Part shown: positions 11,270-22,932 of the stretch, piece after piece
Layout of the letters: every line of letters begins with the position of its first letter
How positions within the stretch are numbered: position 1 is the stretch's first letter
NCBI GenBank assembly: GCA_907163375.1
Contig: CAJQUW010009026.1
Location: 207,501-271,500, forward strand
Direction: 5' to 3'
Source: Prostheceraeus crozeri
Lineage: Eukaryota; Platyhelminthes; Polycladida; Euryleptidae
Length of the DNA stretch: 64,000 nucleotides
Position numbers and translations under genes: made by a program
Notes under the pieces: generated by a model
Databases searched by the model: none
Told to the model about the DNA's origin: nothing
Seen by the model: only the letters and a program-made list of their open reading frames with translations

Positions 11270-11688
11270 AAGGCCACACACTTGCAGAGATGGGAAAAAT
11301 ATTCGTGCGTCGCTTGCGGATTGCTGTGAATTCCTTCAAAATGCTCCGATCGTCACGATTCCTTCAGCTTAGAAGAATTCAGATCATTGTGCAAAAGTTT
11401 TCTAGATAACGTTGAGCCCTCCGATCATTATTATAAAAGTTAGAAAAGGCGCACGAAAAAACGCTCACAACTTCTCTGTAGAACTCGACATCGACTGTGT
11501 CTCTGTTGTGTGATCCGGTTGGTAACAGTCACTGAAACTTCGCACAATTTGGCGTATTTTATGTCGAAATGGCTGCTTATTTTTCGATTGCTATGGTAAT
11601 ATGTCGGCAGATTGTGCTATTTTATTAACGTTACATGTTCCTATGTTTCCTTTCTAGTTAAACAGAAGAACCGACGACCGGTTCTGTG
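11270..11688 (+). mobile_element. hAT-like non-autonomous family 2, copy 1 (5'-truncated)
   Basis: Closely matches the delimited copy at 39246-39768: same order of blocks (CGTGCGTCGCTTGCGGATTG, ATTCAGATCATTG, GTAACAGTCACTGAAACTT, TTAACGTTACATGTTCC). It ends near 11688 in GGTTCTGTG. The left terminus is missing. Confidence 0.7.
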
Positions 11689-11699
11689 GGTATAACTAT

Positions 11700-11812
11700 T
11701 AACATCCGGGTGAAACTCGGCAGACGCGCAGATTCGCCTCACCTAAGTATAGGGTGCATATCATTCTGTGAAAGTCTCTTTTCGGTCTCTCGTTCTGACG
11801 ACAGGACTATTA
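11700..11812. mobile_element. Fragment of the TA-flanked foldback element
   Basis: Diverged copy of the right arm of the elements at 31011-31732 and 44809-45531 (ACTCGGCAGACGCGCAGATT…TTCTGTGAAAGTCTC…CAGGACTA) with an internal deletion. It directly abuts hAT-like family 2 copy 1. Confidence 0.65.
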
Positions 11813-12530
11813 GCTTAACAAAGCGGAAAGTTGGATTTCTGTGCTTTTTAGTACCATTTAACTACATGTAGACACTTTTCACATCAAAGTCAGAAGGAGT
11901 AATAAGACAAAATAGAAATCAGTCCAAAGAAGTGTTTTGGACTTTGATGTCACTGAGAAGCAATCATCATCGTATCGCCTAAAAAGTGGCACATGGCTCA
12001 TTATCTATACAGACATGTACATTCTACATACTGTACCTTAGAACTTGGTCCTGGGCATGACCATAAACTTCATCCACCCACTGTGATTCTTCACGTTTTA
12101 CTTTGCTAGGCTATGATATGAATTCAAATAATGTCACAATGTTATCAACCCTGATGATGGATGGCCATTGGACAATGTCCGGTCAAGACTTATTCACAAG
12201 CAAATGCAGAATAAATGCATATAATCTAAAAACGGATCGCCTGCCCATAGATTTCTATGGTTCTGTTGCCTATTGGTCCATGGTCTGCCGATAGCTGTTA
12301 GACTTGTGATACACGTACGTACGAGCAAACTGATAGGAGATACTGATACTCGTATAGCATACTGATAGGAGATCAAGTGGAGCAGCTGTAAGTGGATGGA
12401 TTGCTGATCAACGAAACAAGTCATTGAGAGTGTGTCATAAAATCATACCGAGGAAATCTAGAGCTTCTCGAGCTATGTAGTGAAACAGCCTAACCGCAAT
12501 CATTCTTCCCTATCTCGCGGGGTTGCTGTA
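11813..12530. other. No recognisable feature
   Basis: No coding or repeat structure found except two short copies of TGATAGGAGAT near 12330-12370. Confidence 0.4.
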
Positions 12531-12538
12531 ATATGCTG

Positions 12539-13236
12539 CAGGGGCGCCGGCAGGCGGACGCACAGACACACAGACGCATGTGCGTCCAGCCCATTCCGGT
12601 ACAAACCATGCTCATCGCTGTGTGAAATCTTTGTGTAAACCATTGAAGTAGACACCTGTGGTTTAAAGGTGAAGTCATTCGGGCAAATTTCGCTGCCAAT
12701 TTCCTTCCCCACAATACTCTAGTTGTCTATGGATGATAGGTTGCGTGCGCTTCGCTTTTTGACAGGCTGACACAGTGACACGCTGTTTGCTTGATATAAC
12801 TTCCCTGAGTACTCTTAACAAGCGCGCGTCCATCTATTGATTGCTACTAAATTGTGACTGTCTAAGCAGGCCAACTGTGACAAAGAAATTTAAATATTAC
12901 ATAGAAATTATAAATATAGAAACAGATCTTAAATAATTAATTAATTAATATCATTAATGATATAAAATAACTTAAATTTACTTACAACTAATTAACTTAA
13001 AATTGGATGTCTTTAAAAAGCAAATACGCACATAACAAAATAAAAATAATAAATAAAAGAAAGTGCATGTAGCTTAGGTTTTATTAATGAATAAATAATG
13101 TCATAATTTTACAGTCACGGCTGCAAGAAACTACAATTTGTAGTTTCACCTTTCGTCTAAAATAGCTTATGTACTGGTAGTAGCGCAAACAAATAGAATC
13201 GTGCTTCCAGATTTTTTTACCCTGCCGGCGCCCCTG
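12539..13236. mobile_element. Non-autonomous hAT transposon, 698 bp
   Basis: Perfect 16-bp terminal inverted repeats, CAGGGGCGCCGGCAGG at 12539-12554 and its complement at 13221-13236. Perfect 8-bp target duplication ATATGCTG at 12531-12538 and 13237-13244. CAGGGGCGCC-type ends with 8-bp duplications are typical of hAT elements. A subterminal hairpin (GGACGCAC / GTGCGTCC) lies near the left end and the centre is very AT-rich. No transposase frame; the open frames near 12500-12714 are non-coding. Confidence 0.95.
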
Positions 13237-13244
13237 ATATGCTG

Positions 13245-14100
13245 TAATATGGTTTGAAGATGCCAGGATTTAAGAAAGCATCAAAGTGATTGACATTCAC
13301 ACATTAAACGAGCACGCCAATATTAACACATCACAACCTGATATTGATGATAGATTGTGAAAAGCAAATAATTTGTCATACCCATGCTTAACTTACAGAG
13401 AGAATCCACTCATAAAAGTTAATAACATCTTGAAAAAATTCTTGTTGACTGTTTCGTTAACAGGAACTTCCCACGCATTTCAAAAACTTTTTGAAAAGTA
13501 AATGAGTCTCATCTGTGTTACAGCTTGACGCAGGTTCCTTTTAACTGCATATTCATGAATGTCAACAATAATCGACTTTTCAGTTGTTGTTTACAGATCA
13601 ATCGATGTTAAACACAGCTATCCTGAAACGAGTGACAACAAAAAATGGCAAATATTTGAGACATCATGTTTTAGGAAACTGTGTTCAAAGTGAATACTCC
13701 AATGCGAATGCTGGATTGGTATTTCCCAAGACAAATTCGCTGTCACATCTGTGACATTTGTCAATACCTTTCCAGAAACAAGCGCGTTTTTTCTAAACAT
13801 TTCTCAATATTATGAAGAAACAAAATTCACGGGAAGTTTGAATTTCAGGCCTCGTTTGATTACGTATAACCTAGAAAACACAAAAATTGCACCGCCATTT
13901 TAATGTGTTTTCGATAGTATACAAATAATTGTTCTATATTAAATTTGCAGACACTGTTTAGGGTCTGCCGCGAATGCAAACTAGCAAATTCAGAAATAAT
14001 TCTTTATACTATCTCATCTCCGATTGCAATTTTTATGCGTAGGATCCACAAAAGTAAAATAAAGGATCCATGCACGAACTATTTTAATAAGATTATTTTA
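13245..14100. other. No recognisable feature
   Basis: AT-rich, no coding region or repeat recognised. Confidence 0.4.
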
Positions 14101-14102
14101 GC

Positions 14103-14470
14103 GGGTAGGTTTACTAGAAGTGCAAACAATAATTCACACCGATGGCATGTGCTGGCACTTAATAAAGGGGCAGAAACAATGATGAAATGCAGTGGCTGGA
14201 TGGCAAAAATAGTGTTTCATCTCTTGCAGATTACTGTAAATTCTTTCAAAATGTTTTGATCGCATCTATTCAGTCAGATTTCAAGAATTCAGATAATTGC
14301 GAACAGTTTTTGTCGATAAAGTTAATACTTCGGATTATTACTTTAAAACATGGCCGGCGTACGAAAAATGATCAAAGGCTACTCTTGAAAACTTGAAATC
14401 GTCTATGTCTCTTTGCTATTTTCATCTCGCAGTTACCAGTCACAGAAACTTCGTAGGTATTTGCGAGCAT
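14103..14470 (+). mobile_element. hAT-like non-autonomous family 2, copy 2 (diverged)
   Basis: Starts with TTTACTAGAAGTGCAAAC like copy 4 at 39.25 kb and follows its block order (TTAATAAAGGGGCA, CAGATTACTGTAAATTCTTTC, AAGAATTCAGATAATTGCG, AGTCACAGAAACTTCG). The 3' end is lost before the foldback at 14514. Confidence 0.65.
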
Positions 14471-14513
14471 ATTGGAATTTTCCACAATTAGGGAATTTCC
14501 TTTGGGAATTTCC

Positions 14514-14740
14514 ACAAGAACTCCCCAAAGTTTACGGTCGTCGATGTAATAAAATTAAATTGGTAAACGACAGATCTTCGGCGTCCAGCGCTTTCGGTGG
14601 TCGATCTTACAATAGAAAGTTTTATTGCATGCAGCTTTTTATTGTAAGATCGACCACCGAAAGCGCTGGACGCCGAAGATCTGTCGTTTACCAATTTAAT
14701 TTTATTACATCGACGACCGTGAACTTTGGGGAGTTCTTGT
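14514..14740. repeat. Foldback repeat, two 101-bp arms
   Basis: 14514-14614 is complementary to 14640-14740 with about two visible mismatches, separated by a 25-bp loop that itself partly pairs. The arms contain AGATCTTCGGCGTCC and GGTCGTCGATGTAAT. No coding capacity. The mirrored open frames on both strands here are a by-product of the palindrome. Confidence 0.9.
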
Positions 14741-17700
14741 TAGGTTTTTTGTGGAAAATCATCATGATCTCCCGTCGCCTGGTCAATTACATATTGGAAT
14801 GGCGAGCTCACCGTTGAACTGTTTTCTAATTGCTCGATGGCTATGGCATGCGTCATCAAATTACAAATATCGTTTCACTAGCATCACAAGATGCGAAGAT
14901 CCACTCTACGAGTAAATAAACGGAAGCGATTTACCGATGACACCACCCTTGGCGAAAGCCAACATCATTTGACCTATCGTATCAATGGTACTGGCGTTCA
15001 ATACATAGAGTAGGCCAAGCACATAATTTCACATATGGGTATGCGTCCTGAGTCGGCATCGGAGTCCTTTCAAAAGGATGGGACTTGGAACTCCGCCTCC
15101 AAGAGAAAGGAGCACATTTGACGTTGTTTCAAGCGGAGAAATGTTTCGTCTGCTTAAGCAACATCCAATCGGACATTCAATTTTTAGCATAGAAACATCA
15201 ACACACTAGCGAACATCTTTGCGTGTAAGAATTTTAAATAAACTCTGGTCATTTTAGTAGAATTTTCATAGTCAATTTGTTGTGTACGACATTCAGATAA
15301 TTTTGACTGAATGATATGCAGTATAGGCCTACACGTAACTATTTATCACAACAATAAATTCTGCCACGTTATGATGAAGTGATATCACAGTTTAATGATT
15401 CTTTGAGAGCCACTGTATTAAAGGCCGTATCACATCACCTGCGTGTTATGTGTTGCGTGTTCGAAGTTATAGATAAATTGTGAATAAATCATTCACATTA
15501 TAATGAAATTTCGAACTCAAGACGTAGAAGTTAAACACATACATGAACATGTAATGCGATAAAAGGGATGAAATGGCATAGACTATTGTGAAATGAAAAT
15601 GTAACTGTCAAAGCATAGAAGTTGAAAAAGTTCTGGTAGAGACAATCTGATTGAATGTGACGGCTATGACCAAGAATATCTATGAATACTATGATAATCG
15701 AATCAAGACACGATACGGTCAAAATGATTCGAAGGATCCAGGAAAGGGAAGATACCAAAGTTAAACAACTACCCGCGTAGAGAATCCCGTAAATAATTAG
15801 GTAATTAAAAGTCATGAACGAATGAAAACAAATTAATGCTAACTACATAGAGTAACCTACTCCAGTACAGAGTACGGACTGAAATACGAATAAAGGCTAG
15901 CCAACCCAACTTAGGACGGGAAGGGAAATAAATTATAACTTATAAACGATTTTATTTTTACAATCTAAGAACTAAAATGAGAGTTCGCCATGGACTTGAC
16001 GAGAAGCTAACTTAAAAATGACAGACGGCGAAAATAAGAAACTTCAGAAATCAAAATTAAGTTTGCTATGTATGGAGTCATCAGGGAGGAACCATGTGGC
16101 TGCATGAAGCAAGGTTTCGGCCCCTAACCTCCAACCTATACCACATGGCGGGGCCAGGCCAGCGATATCGAATGTACGACATGGAAGGTCTCTCCAAGCA
16201 TGAGGAAACATAGCAGAACCTAACCGAAAATAAAATTTTGGAATTTTTGAGGACAGAAGGACGCAAATGAATCTGGAAGAGGTTTTTAGTCCAACATACC
16301 AATGACAGAGGGCATCTGGTGGGGCGAAAAACAACCAAACTTAAAAACGAGGAACCTATTCTTTGAGGACTGTATGCAAGAATTAACTAGCAAATTAACC
16401 TTATAACCCCTTCCTTTGAAGATATCGAAAATTTAGTCTAAAATGCATGTCTAAAGAATTCTTTATCACACTATTCATAGACATTGTAGTACAATAACTT
16501 CTTGTATGGTTAGCCTACATGTACATGATTGCGTTCCACACGACGTTCAAAATGTAACACGTACAGGTGATGATGTGATGCTGCCTTCAGGCATGAAGAA
16601 CATGTCTGTAAAGCATGTGATGACTCTGAATTGAAATCTCTATCAGCATCACTTTATATTAGAATGTTCCGCGCATCAGAAATTGCGACAAGAAACAGCA
16701 CCAAATGAGTTTCAATATTTCATGAATAAGTTGACTACAAAGAAGTTAAAGGCCATCGCAAGTTAAGCTAGCAACACACGATTGATTTATAAAGAAAGAA
16801 ATTAATGAGCGTCTGAAAAACCGGGCTTAAATCAACAGTTCATTCTCCCTCCTTATTGGAGTTGTATTTTCCGCATGAATTGTTTGACCGTGCGTGCTAT
16901 TTTAATGCTAATGTGCTTCGTTTGATAAATGTACATTATGCATTAAATATCATGCATTATGAAGATTTTATAATAATTTTTCTGCTGTATAAGATGCCAT
17001 TTAATTGCTCTCTAGAAATAAATTCGTGAATAATCAAGTTATTTTCATCAATTACAATCAGCTTGTGCATAATGCTGGCATAGGCATTGTACGTTCATAC
17101 ACTAACGGCGTTCATTATAAATTGCGAAAAATAAATGTCAAATTCTGATTATACCAGCTTAAATTACCATTGATCACATTCACAATTTTTTGTTCAATAG
17201 ACATATTATGATATTCATACTGAGTAACTCATAATATTTGAGTTAAATCTTAGCTCAGCTCGTCTCTATGTTGCATCCCGTCTCCATCCTTTTAAGTTGA
17301 CAATAATAATTGCTATAGAAACCAACAAATCAATTAATTGCAATTATTCGACATGAGCAATCAGTGTACGACATATGGAATAAAAGTTCCTTAATTAAGA
17401 CCTAATACCAGGCGTTGAATTACGACAGGTCTCAATAGAATAGCCGCCTTCATAAGTATAAGATACAAAAGATACATAATTAACCGGAATCTTTATTATC
17501 AGAGTCCGAATTCAGGAGCTTCGACTTTAATTGCAATTATTCGCCCTTGCCTACCAATAAATTGCAATTCAGTCAATATTTGATAATCCCTGATCAGATA
17601 TGACGTAGATCTGATCTTCAATGGTGGATGACTAATATCACATCGACTAATTTTTCTTCGTCACCTTTCATTGCAGTTTCGCATCCGTTGTACCTCCCGT

Positions 17701-18190
17701 CTATTTTACATAATTAATTTTTACTACGATCAGTATGGAATATGGCTTTTGCATTTTAAATTACAAGTTGATGCCTGTTGTGTAAATATTGCTGTCCTTT
17801 GGTCAACGGTTGACGCCAGTTCCGCCCCTCAGTAGACGCGCATAGCTGTGATATAGTGTTACTTCAGTTCTTGACACCTCAGACAAACCTAATGTGTTCC
17901 TCACTTGTGCACTGGCTTCAGGCTCACTTTCTCTTTCTTTCACAGCAATTAGGCAATCTCAGTCTCCCGTGGGCTTTTCCACTCAGCTGCTGATGTGGTC
18001 TGCCCCTCAACTGACTGAGTGCATCTTGAGCGATAGAACATTAAGGTTGCGCCATGATGATCGAGATCAAATCATCGGTCCATGAATTATTTGTATTTTA
18101 ACGCATTTGTGGGTCTCCTCGACACAATAACTATGTCTTAACCAGTTCGGTAGAACAATATTAGTCTGAGTGGTCGCCGACGCATAAAAA
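14741..18190. other. No gene recognised over 3.4 kb
   Basis: Three points only. Near 15050-15115 a GGAGTCC/GGACTTGGAACTCC stretch resembles the inside of the hAT element at 62 kb. At 15850-16340 a GC-richer segment has overlapping minus-strand frames with no recognised motif, possibly an eroded LTR or old retroelement. 16.4-18.2 kb is AT-rich with no signal. Confidence 0.35.
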
Positions 18191-18257
18191 CACACTTTTC
18201 ATCTTGTGAAGGAAGCCCAAAAAACTAGTTGATCTTACTAGATTTCTCGATTTTTAT

Positions 18258-18299
18258 TGCGAGGCCTTTCAGCCAGCACAGCCGGCTATCGTCAGGCGA
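18258..18299 (-). ncRNA. Hammerhead-ribozyme-like motif, Penelope left arm
   Basis: Minus strand reads GCCTGACGA, then a stem AGCC…GGCT, then GAAAGGCCTC. The core CUGACGA and GAAA are conserved, and the stem III strand AGGCCU is self-complementary as in minimal dimer-active hammerheads. One extra U separates the core from stem II. Mirror copy at 20697-20738. Confidence 0.55.
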
Positions 18300-18474
18300 A
18301 TGACAAACACATTAGATGATTAACATCACTCATACTGCAATGGTCAGACACAAATTACACAATAGAAATACGAACGAGCAGAGAATAAAATTACATGACT
18401 TCACAAGAAAATTAAGGCACGAAGATACTATCTACAAATACTGGAAAGTAACAGTAAAGAAAAGGAAGAAAATG

Positions 18475-19756
18475 CTAAGGAAACCAAAAATCACTGATAT
18501 GATGCTTAGTTTTATTAGATGAGGACAGATGTCGAGTCCACCAGGCCTCTTTGACAATCCTTTTTCGCCAGTTGCACTCCCGGTCAATAACTTTCATCCC
18601 GTCGAAATTCACGTTGTGACCGGAGTCCCATGCATGGTGGGCAACCTCCGAACGCAGGACATCACAATCGCGAATGGCTTTAGCGTGTTCTTTCTTTCTT
18701 TCCTCCATGGTTCGCCCTGACTCCCCAACATAGCTCCACTCACAGTCCTGATGGGCACATGGCAGCTGGTAAACCACTCCAAACTGTGTGGCAGGAGCAG
18801 GACGTTTCCTCACCAACTGACTCCTTAATGTGGTCGTAGGCCTCATCCCGACACGAACCTCCACTTTCCGCAAAACACTCCTGATCCGCTCCGATATTAC
18901 TGGAATGTAAGGGATCGAGCCGCTGAAGGTGTGATGTTCGGTGTCATCAGGCAAGCGATGGGAGACTGACCACCACTTACGACACTCATCGCTCGAATAC
19001 CCATTCGCCATCAGAGTCTCTTTGACGTAGGCCTTCTCACCAGATGCATTGGCATCAGAGCAAATGCTGTCGGCACGCCCGGACAAGCACCTGACCAATC
19101 CCTTAAAAACACCAAGAGGATGAGCGGACTGACGATGGATATAGCGGTCAGAGTGAGTTGCCTTACGGTGCACAGAAAAGCACAACCCCGTAGACTGTCT
19201 CTCAATCTTCACATCCAAGAACGGTAGAGTACCATCCATCTCTTTCTCCATTGTGAAGCTGATGTTGGGATTGAGGTTGTTCAAAAATTCCATAAATGCA
19301 GGCAAGTCGTCTGGAGAAGTTTGCCAATGAACCAGTATGTCATCGACATACCTAAGCCAGAATCCAGGGAAATAGTCACCCGATGCCAAACACATGCGTT
19401 TAGCTCTCCTTTCAAAATTGATCATGAACAGGTTCGCAGCAACGGGGCCCAAGCTATTACCCATTGCAACGCCGTCTGATTGGATGAAGATCCCATCAAA
19501 ATGACGAAAGTAGCCACAGGTCAAGACAAGACGGCAAAGTCTTACAATCTCAGTAGCAGAGAACTGAGTCCTGTCTTGCAAGCTGGTGTCACCATGAAGT
19601 AAGTCATTAAAAATATCCAAGGTCTCGTCCAAAGGGATGCTCGTAAATAACGATTCGACGTCAAAAGATACATAAAGTCCATCGCATCCATCATGCTTGC
19701 GTAATTTCCGCACAAGATCAGTGGAATTCACCACCCCTGATTCATGTCCCTTCAGA
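18475..19756 (-). pseudogene. Penelope-like element, 5'-truncated RT + GIY-YIG (left copy)
   Basis: The frame is open from the junction at 19756 to the stop near 18475 (about 426 codons). RT motifs in order: SFDVESLFTSIP, GVAMGNSLGPVAANLF, YVDD in WLRYVDDILVHW, and LPFLDVKIER. The GIY-YIG endonuclease follows (GVVYQLPC…WSYVGESGRTMEER; catalytic Glu candidate in IVKEAWW). The N-terminal ~300 residues of a full Penelope protein are missing because the copy ends at the head-to-head junction. The remaining frame has no stop or frameshift, so the copy is young. The element would copy itself by target-primed reverse transcription. Confidence 0.9.
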
Positions 19757-20521
19757 ATGGATGGTACTCTACCGTTCTTGGATGTGAAGATTGAGAGACA
19801 GTCTACGGGGTTGTGCTTTTCTGTGCACCGTAAGGCAACTCACTCTGACCGCTATATCCATCGTCAGTCCGCTCATCCTCTTGGTGTTTTTAAGGGATTG
19901 GTCAGGTGCTTGTCCGGGCGTGCCGACAGCATTTGCTCTGATGCCAATGCATCTGGTGAGAAGGCCTACGTCAAAGAGACTCTGATGGCGAATGGGTATT
20001 CGAGCGATGAGTGTCGTAAGTGGTGGTCAGTCTCCCATCGCTTGCCTGATGACACCGAACATCACACCTTCAGCGGCTCGATCCCTTACATTCCAGTAAT
20101 ATCGGAGCGGATCAGGAGTGTTTTGCGGAAAGTGGAGGTTCGTGTCGGGATGAGGCCTACGACCACATTAAGGAGTCAGTTGGTGAGGAAACGTCCTGCT
20201 CCTGCCACACAGTTTGGAGTGGTTTACCAGCTGCCATGTGCCCATCAGGACTGTGAGTGGAGCTATGTTGGGGAGTCAGGGCGAACCATGGAGGAAAGAA
20301 AGAAAGAACACGCTAAAGCCATTCGCGATTGTGATGTCCTGCGTTCGGAGGTTGCCCACCATGCATGGGACTCCGGTCACAACGTGAATTTCGACGGGAT
20401 GAAAGTTATTGACCGGGAGTGCAACTGGCGAAAAAGGATTGTCAAAGAGGCCTGGTGGACTCGACATCTGTCCTCATCTAATAAAACTAAGCATCATATC
20501 AGTGATTTTTGGTTTCCTTAG
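19757..20521 (+). pseudogene. Penelope-like element, RT tail + GIY-YIG (right copy)
   Basis: Starts inside RT at GTLPFLDVKIER and carries the complete linker and GIY-YIG region, identical in protein to the left copy. The ATG at 19697 lies in left-copy sequence, so the apparent N-terminal 20 residues are not part of this element. Confidence 0.88.
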
Positions 20522-20696
20522 CATTTTCTTCCTTTTCTTTACTGTTACTTTCCAGTATTTGTAGATAGTATCTTCGTGCCTTAATTTTCTTGTGAAGTCA
20601 TGTAATTTTATTCTCTGCTCGTTCGTATTTCTATTGTGTAATTTGTGTCTGACCATTGCAGTATGAGTGATGTTAATCATCTAATGTGTTTGTCAT

Positions 20697-20738
20697 TCGC
20701 CTGACGATAGCCGGCTGTGCTGGCTGAAAGGCCTCGCA
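20697..20738 (+). ncRNA. Hammerhead-ribozyme-like motif, Penelope right arm
   Basis: Mirror of the 18258-18299 motif, about 175 bp 3' of the GIY-YIG stop codon, in element sense. Element 3' regions are where such ribozymes are known in Penelope-like elements. Confidence 0.55.
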
Positions 20739-20798
20739 ATAAAAATCGAGAAATCTAGTAAGATCAACTAGTTTTTTGGGCTTCCTTCACAAGATGAA

Positions 20799-21879
20799 TA
20801 GAAACCCAGGCCCACTTTTTCCTGAAATACACACTTATACGAACGGCGCCGGCCCCATACACTCGCGCAGCTGGGGCAATTTGCGTGCGCCTTATTCACA
20901 CCTTAGGTGTCGTCTGTCGCCAGGCCCTTCACTCAATTAACTCCCAAACCGACGTGAAATTGGTTACGCTAATAAGTGGTCCGAACAAAGACTCAATCAG
21001 CGTTGGCATTGTCACCACGGTCCTTACTAATAGACTGGTCAGTTGGTTTTGATGTTAAGAACTTATTGTGTAAATCTAAAAGAGAAATTATTCATTAGCA
21101 ACGTCGACAGAGACTGCAAAAGGTAAGATTTTTTGAAGATTATTTGTCATCTTGAAGTACAGATCAATATTACATGTACAAGTCAAGTCATCATTGTGTA
21201 AGTAATTTTTGAATGTCACCTGCTATCGCAATAGGATCGATCTTATTATACTGACGCAACGTTTCAGTCAAACATTTATTGACTCAGCATTTCTCAAAAC
21301 AAAATTTGTAAGAGCTCCCATCATTAAGACGAATTTTATTGCACAAAAGATAGATACACGGTCGACGCGTTTCGTCCTAAGAAGTTCTCAAGGGCAAAAT
21401 GAAAGTTGCTGTACGCCAGGAGAGGATATATATGGTCATAACTGTGAGCGGTCCATCAAACCATCTCATGATTCCTGGTAAGGAGAGACTTACTCATGGA
21501 TAAATGGCGATGCAGTAAATTTTGCTATTTACGTAGGTAGAATGGAGTGGTCAAAGTTGTCGATTTGCATTTCAAACAGGTTACTGCGATATTTATTTTT
21601 ATCACTTTTCTTTTTCATGCGACAGTTTAGCCAAGGCACATCTGTGATCACAACTTTTCAAATTGCGTCAATGTTCAGGAGAATTATGTTCTAAAGGTCG
21701 ACACGTTTGGACGACACAGCTTCAATTGCAGATTTTGTGATTAAAATTACAAGCAATGTATTTTATATCTGTACAAGTAAATTTGGGTCCTGCAACAAAA
21801 CGCTTCAGCTCAAACATGATTGCGTTTAGAAGTTATACGGATAGGTCGCTTAGATTTATTGTTGCTTTTTCATTGTCTG

Positions 21880-21923
<44 letters not shown>

Positions 21924-21988
21924 ATATATATATATATATATATTTCAAAGAAAGATCGCCCAGGGTAATATTTTTCAAAACCATCGTA
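20799..21988. other. Intergenic, with TA microsatellite
   Basis: Holds a GC-rich patch at 20840-20940, a degenerate Penelope-end motif at 21360-21394 and a (TA)n tract at about 21882-21943. No coding region recognised. Confidence 0.5.
21360..21394 (-). ncRNA. Degenerate hammerhead-like Penelope terminus
   Basis: Minus strand: CCCTTGAGAACTTC, then AGGACGAAACGCGTCGACC. The GAAA plus self-complementary ACGCGU and following C are kept, but the CUGANGA core is damaged. It shares GACGCGTTTCG with 22938-22948 downstream of the intact Penelope ORF. Confidence 0.35.
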
Positions 21989-21999
21989 CTCAGCAGTGA

Positions 22000-22057
22000 G
22001 ATTTTATTCCGGACATGTTTCGGTATTTGAGGTCATACCATCATCAGCGTTACAATC
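22000..22057 (-). ncRNA. Hammerhead-ribozyme-like motif, mini-element left arm
   Basis: Mirror image of 22654-22711, with the same core and stems on the minus strand. Confidence 0.6.
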
Positions 22058-22244
22058 AAATGGTAAAAGCAGATACGAAATGGCTTATATACAAAAATGA
22101 AAAACTGTGGTGAAATTTACAAATGAAGTCTGATTGGGTGAGATCCACTCCTCTCGTTAGCAAGTGTGTCAAAGTTGCTTTTGATCAATATCGTTTCTAG
22201 AATTTTAGGAAAATTCTATTGAAAAATTCTTTAGGAAAATTAGA

Positions 22245-22469
22245 TTGATTTTCAAAACTCTGAAAACCCTTGATTTTTGTCAGAACGTTGATGCTATTTC
22301 GAGTGAGCTTAAATCTAATATTGTGTACCTTTACAACTGTGATCGCTGCCAAATGCGATACGTTGGCGTTACAACACGCCATTTAGCCACTCGGATAAAC
22401 GAGCACATTTCTGGTAAACCGACCCCTACAGAGATATCTACGTATGCACGTGCACAATCCGTCACGTGA
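22245..22469 (+). pseudogene. GIY-YIG endonuclease fragment (Penelope)
   Basis: Encodes IVYLYNCDRCQMRYVGVTTR followed by HLATRINEHISG, the first half of a Penelope GIY-YIG domain. The catalytic glutamate region and the C-terminus are absent. Confidence 0.75.
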
Positions 22470-22653
22470 GAATTTCAGCATCGTCGGTAGAACTAAATTT
22501 TCCTAAAATTCTAGAAACGATATTGATCAAAAGCAACTTTGACACACTTGCTAACGAGAGTAGTGGATCTCACCCAATCAGACTTCATTTGTAAATTTCA
22601 CCATAGTTTTTCATTTTTGTATATAAGCCATTTCGTATCTGCTTTTACCATTT

Positions 22654-22711
22654 GATTGTAACGCTGATGATGGTATGACCTCAAATACCGAAACATGTCC
22701 GGAATAAAATC
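22654..22711 (+). ncRNA. Hammerhead-ribozyme-like motif, mini-element right arm
   Basis: Stem I strand GATT…CG, core CUGAUGA, one extra U, stem II GGUA…UACC, GAAA, self-complementary ACAUGU, C at the cleavage position, then CG…AATC closing stem I around an internal loop. This is the layout of a type I hammerhead with minimal stem III. The extra U before stem II is off-consensus. Confidence 0.6.
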
Positions 22712-22932
22712 TCACTGCTGAGAGCAGAAAATAATCCGCGACAGTTTGTCTTGTATGATCGTGTAATCAAGGCGTCAATAGAATTACATCAATTCAGTTG
22801 ATGTAGAGGATAGCCGTTAACAGGAGTTGGCGATTGTTCATTCTGTTGATCAGACCAGAAGGCTGATGATGAAAAAGTCTCCTTGCTTTTCGGCGTGATA
22901 ATTGTAATTATAAGTAAAAGAAAATTTACAAG

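Larger units (their letters stand above)
18198..20798. repeat. 1,042-bp near-perfect inverted repeat of Penelope sequence
   Basis: 18198-19239 is complementary to 19757-20798 with a constant coordinate sum of 38996, so there is no net insertion or deletion. The predicted proteins of the two arms are identical over the ~255 shared residues. The 517-bp spacer belongs to the left copy. The two elements are joined head to head at their 5'-truncated ends. Inverted partial copies are a known feature of Penelope integration, but a palindrome this perfect can also be an assembly artefact. Confidence 0.9.
21989..22722. mobile_element. Mini Penelope: 227-bp inverted arms around a GIY-YIG fragment
   Basis: 21989-22215 and 22496-22722 are complementary with a constant sum of 44711 and only about two visible mismatches. 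The 280 bp between them hold only a piece of GIY-YIG coding sequence. Each arm contains a hammerhead-like core near its outer edge. No RT remains, so any movement would have to be in trans. Confidence 0.85.

Noticed and set aside
12490-12714. Two overlapping minus-strand frames near 12.5-12.7 kb
   Set aside because: They cross the exact left boundary of the hAT element and its target duplication, so they cannot be one ancestral gene.
14413-14817. 134-codon open frame and its minus-strand mirror
   Set aside because: Both run through the same palindrome and mirror each other's peptide, as expected of a foldback without coding function.
16044-16338. Overlapping 85- and 96-codon minus-strand frames in a GC-richer patch
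   Set aside because: Two frames are equally open and neither shows a known motif; possibly retroelement debris, not enough to name.
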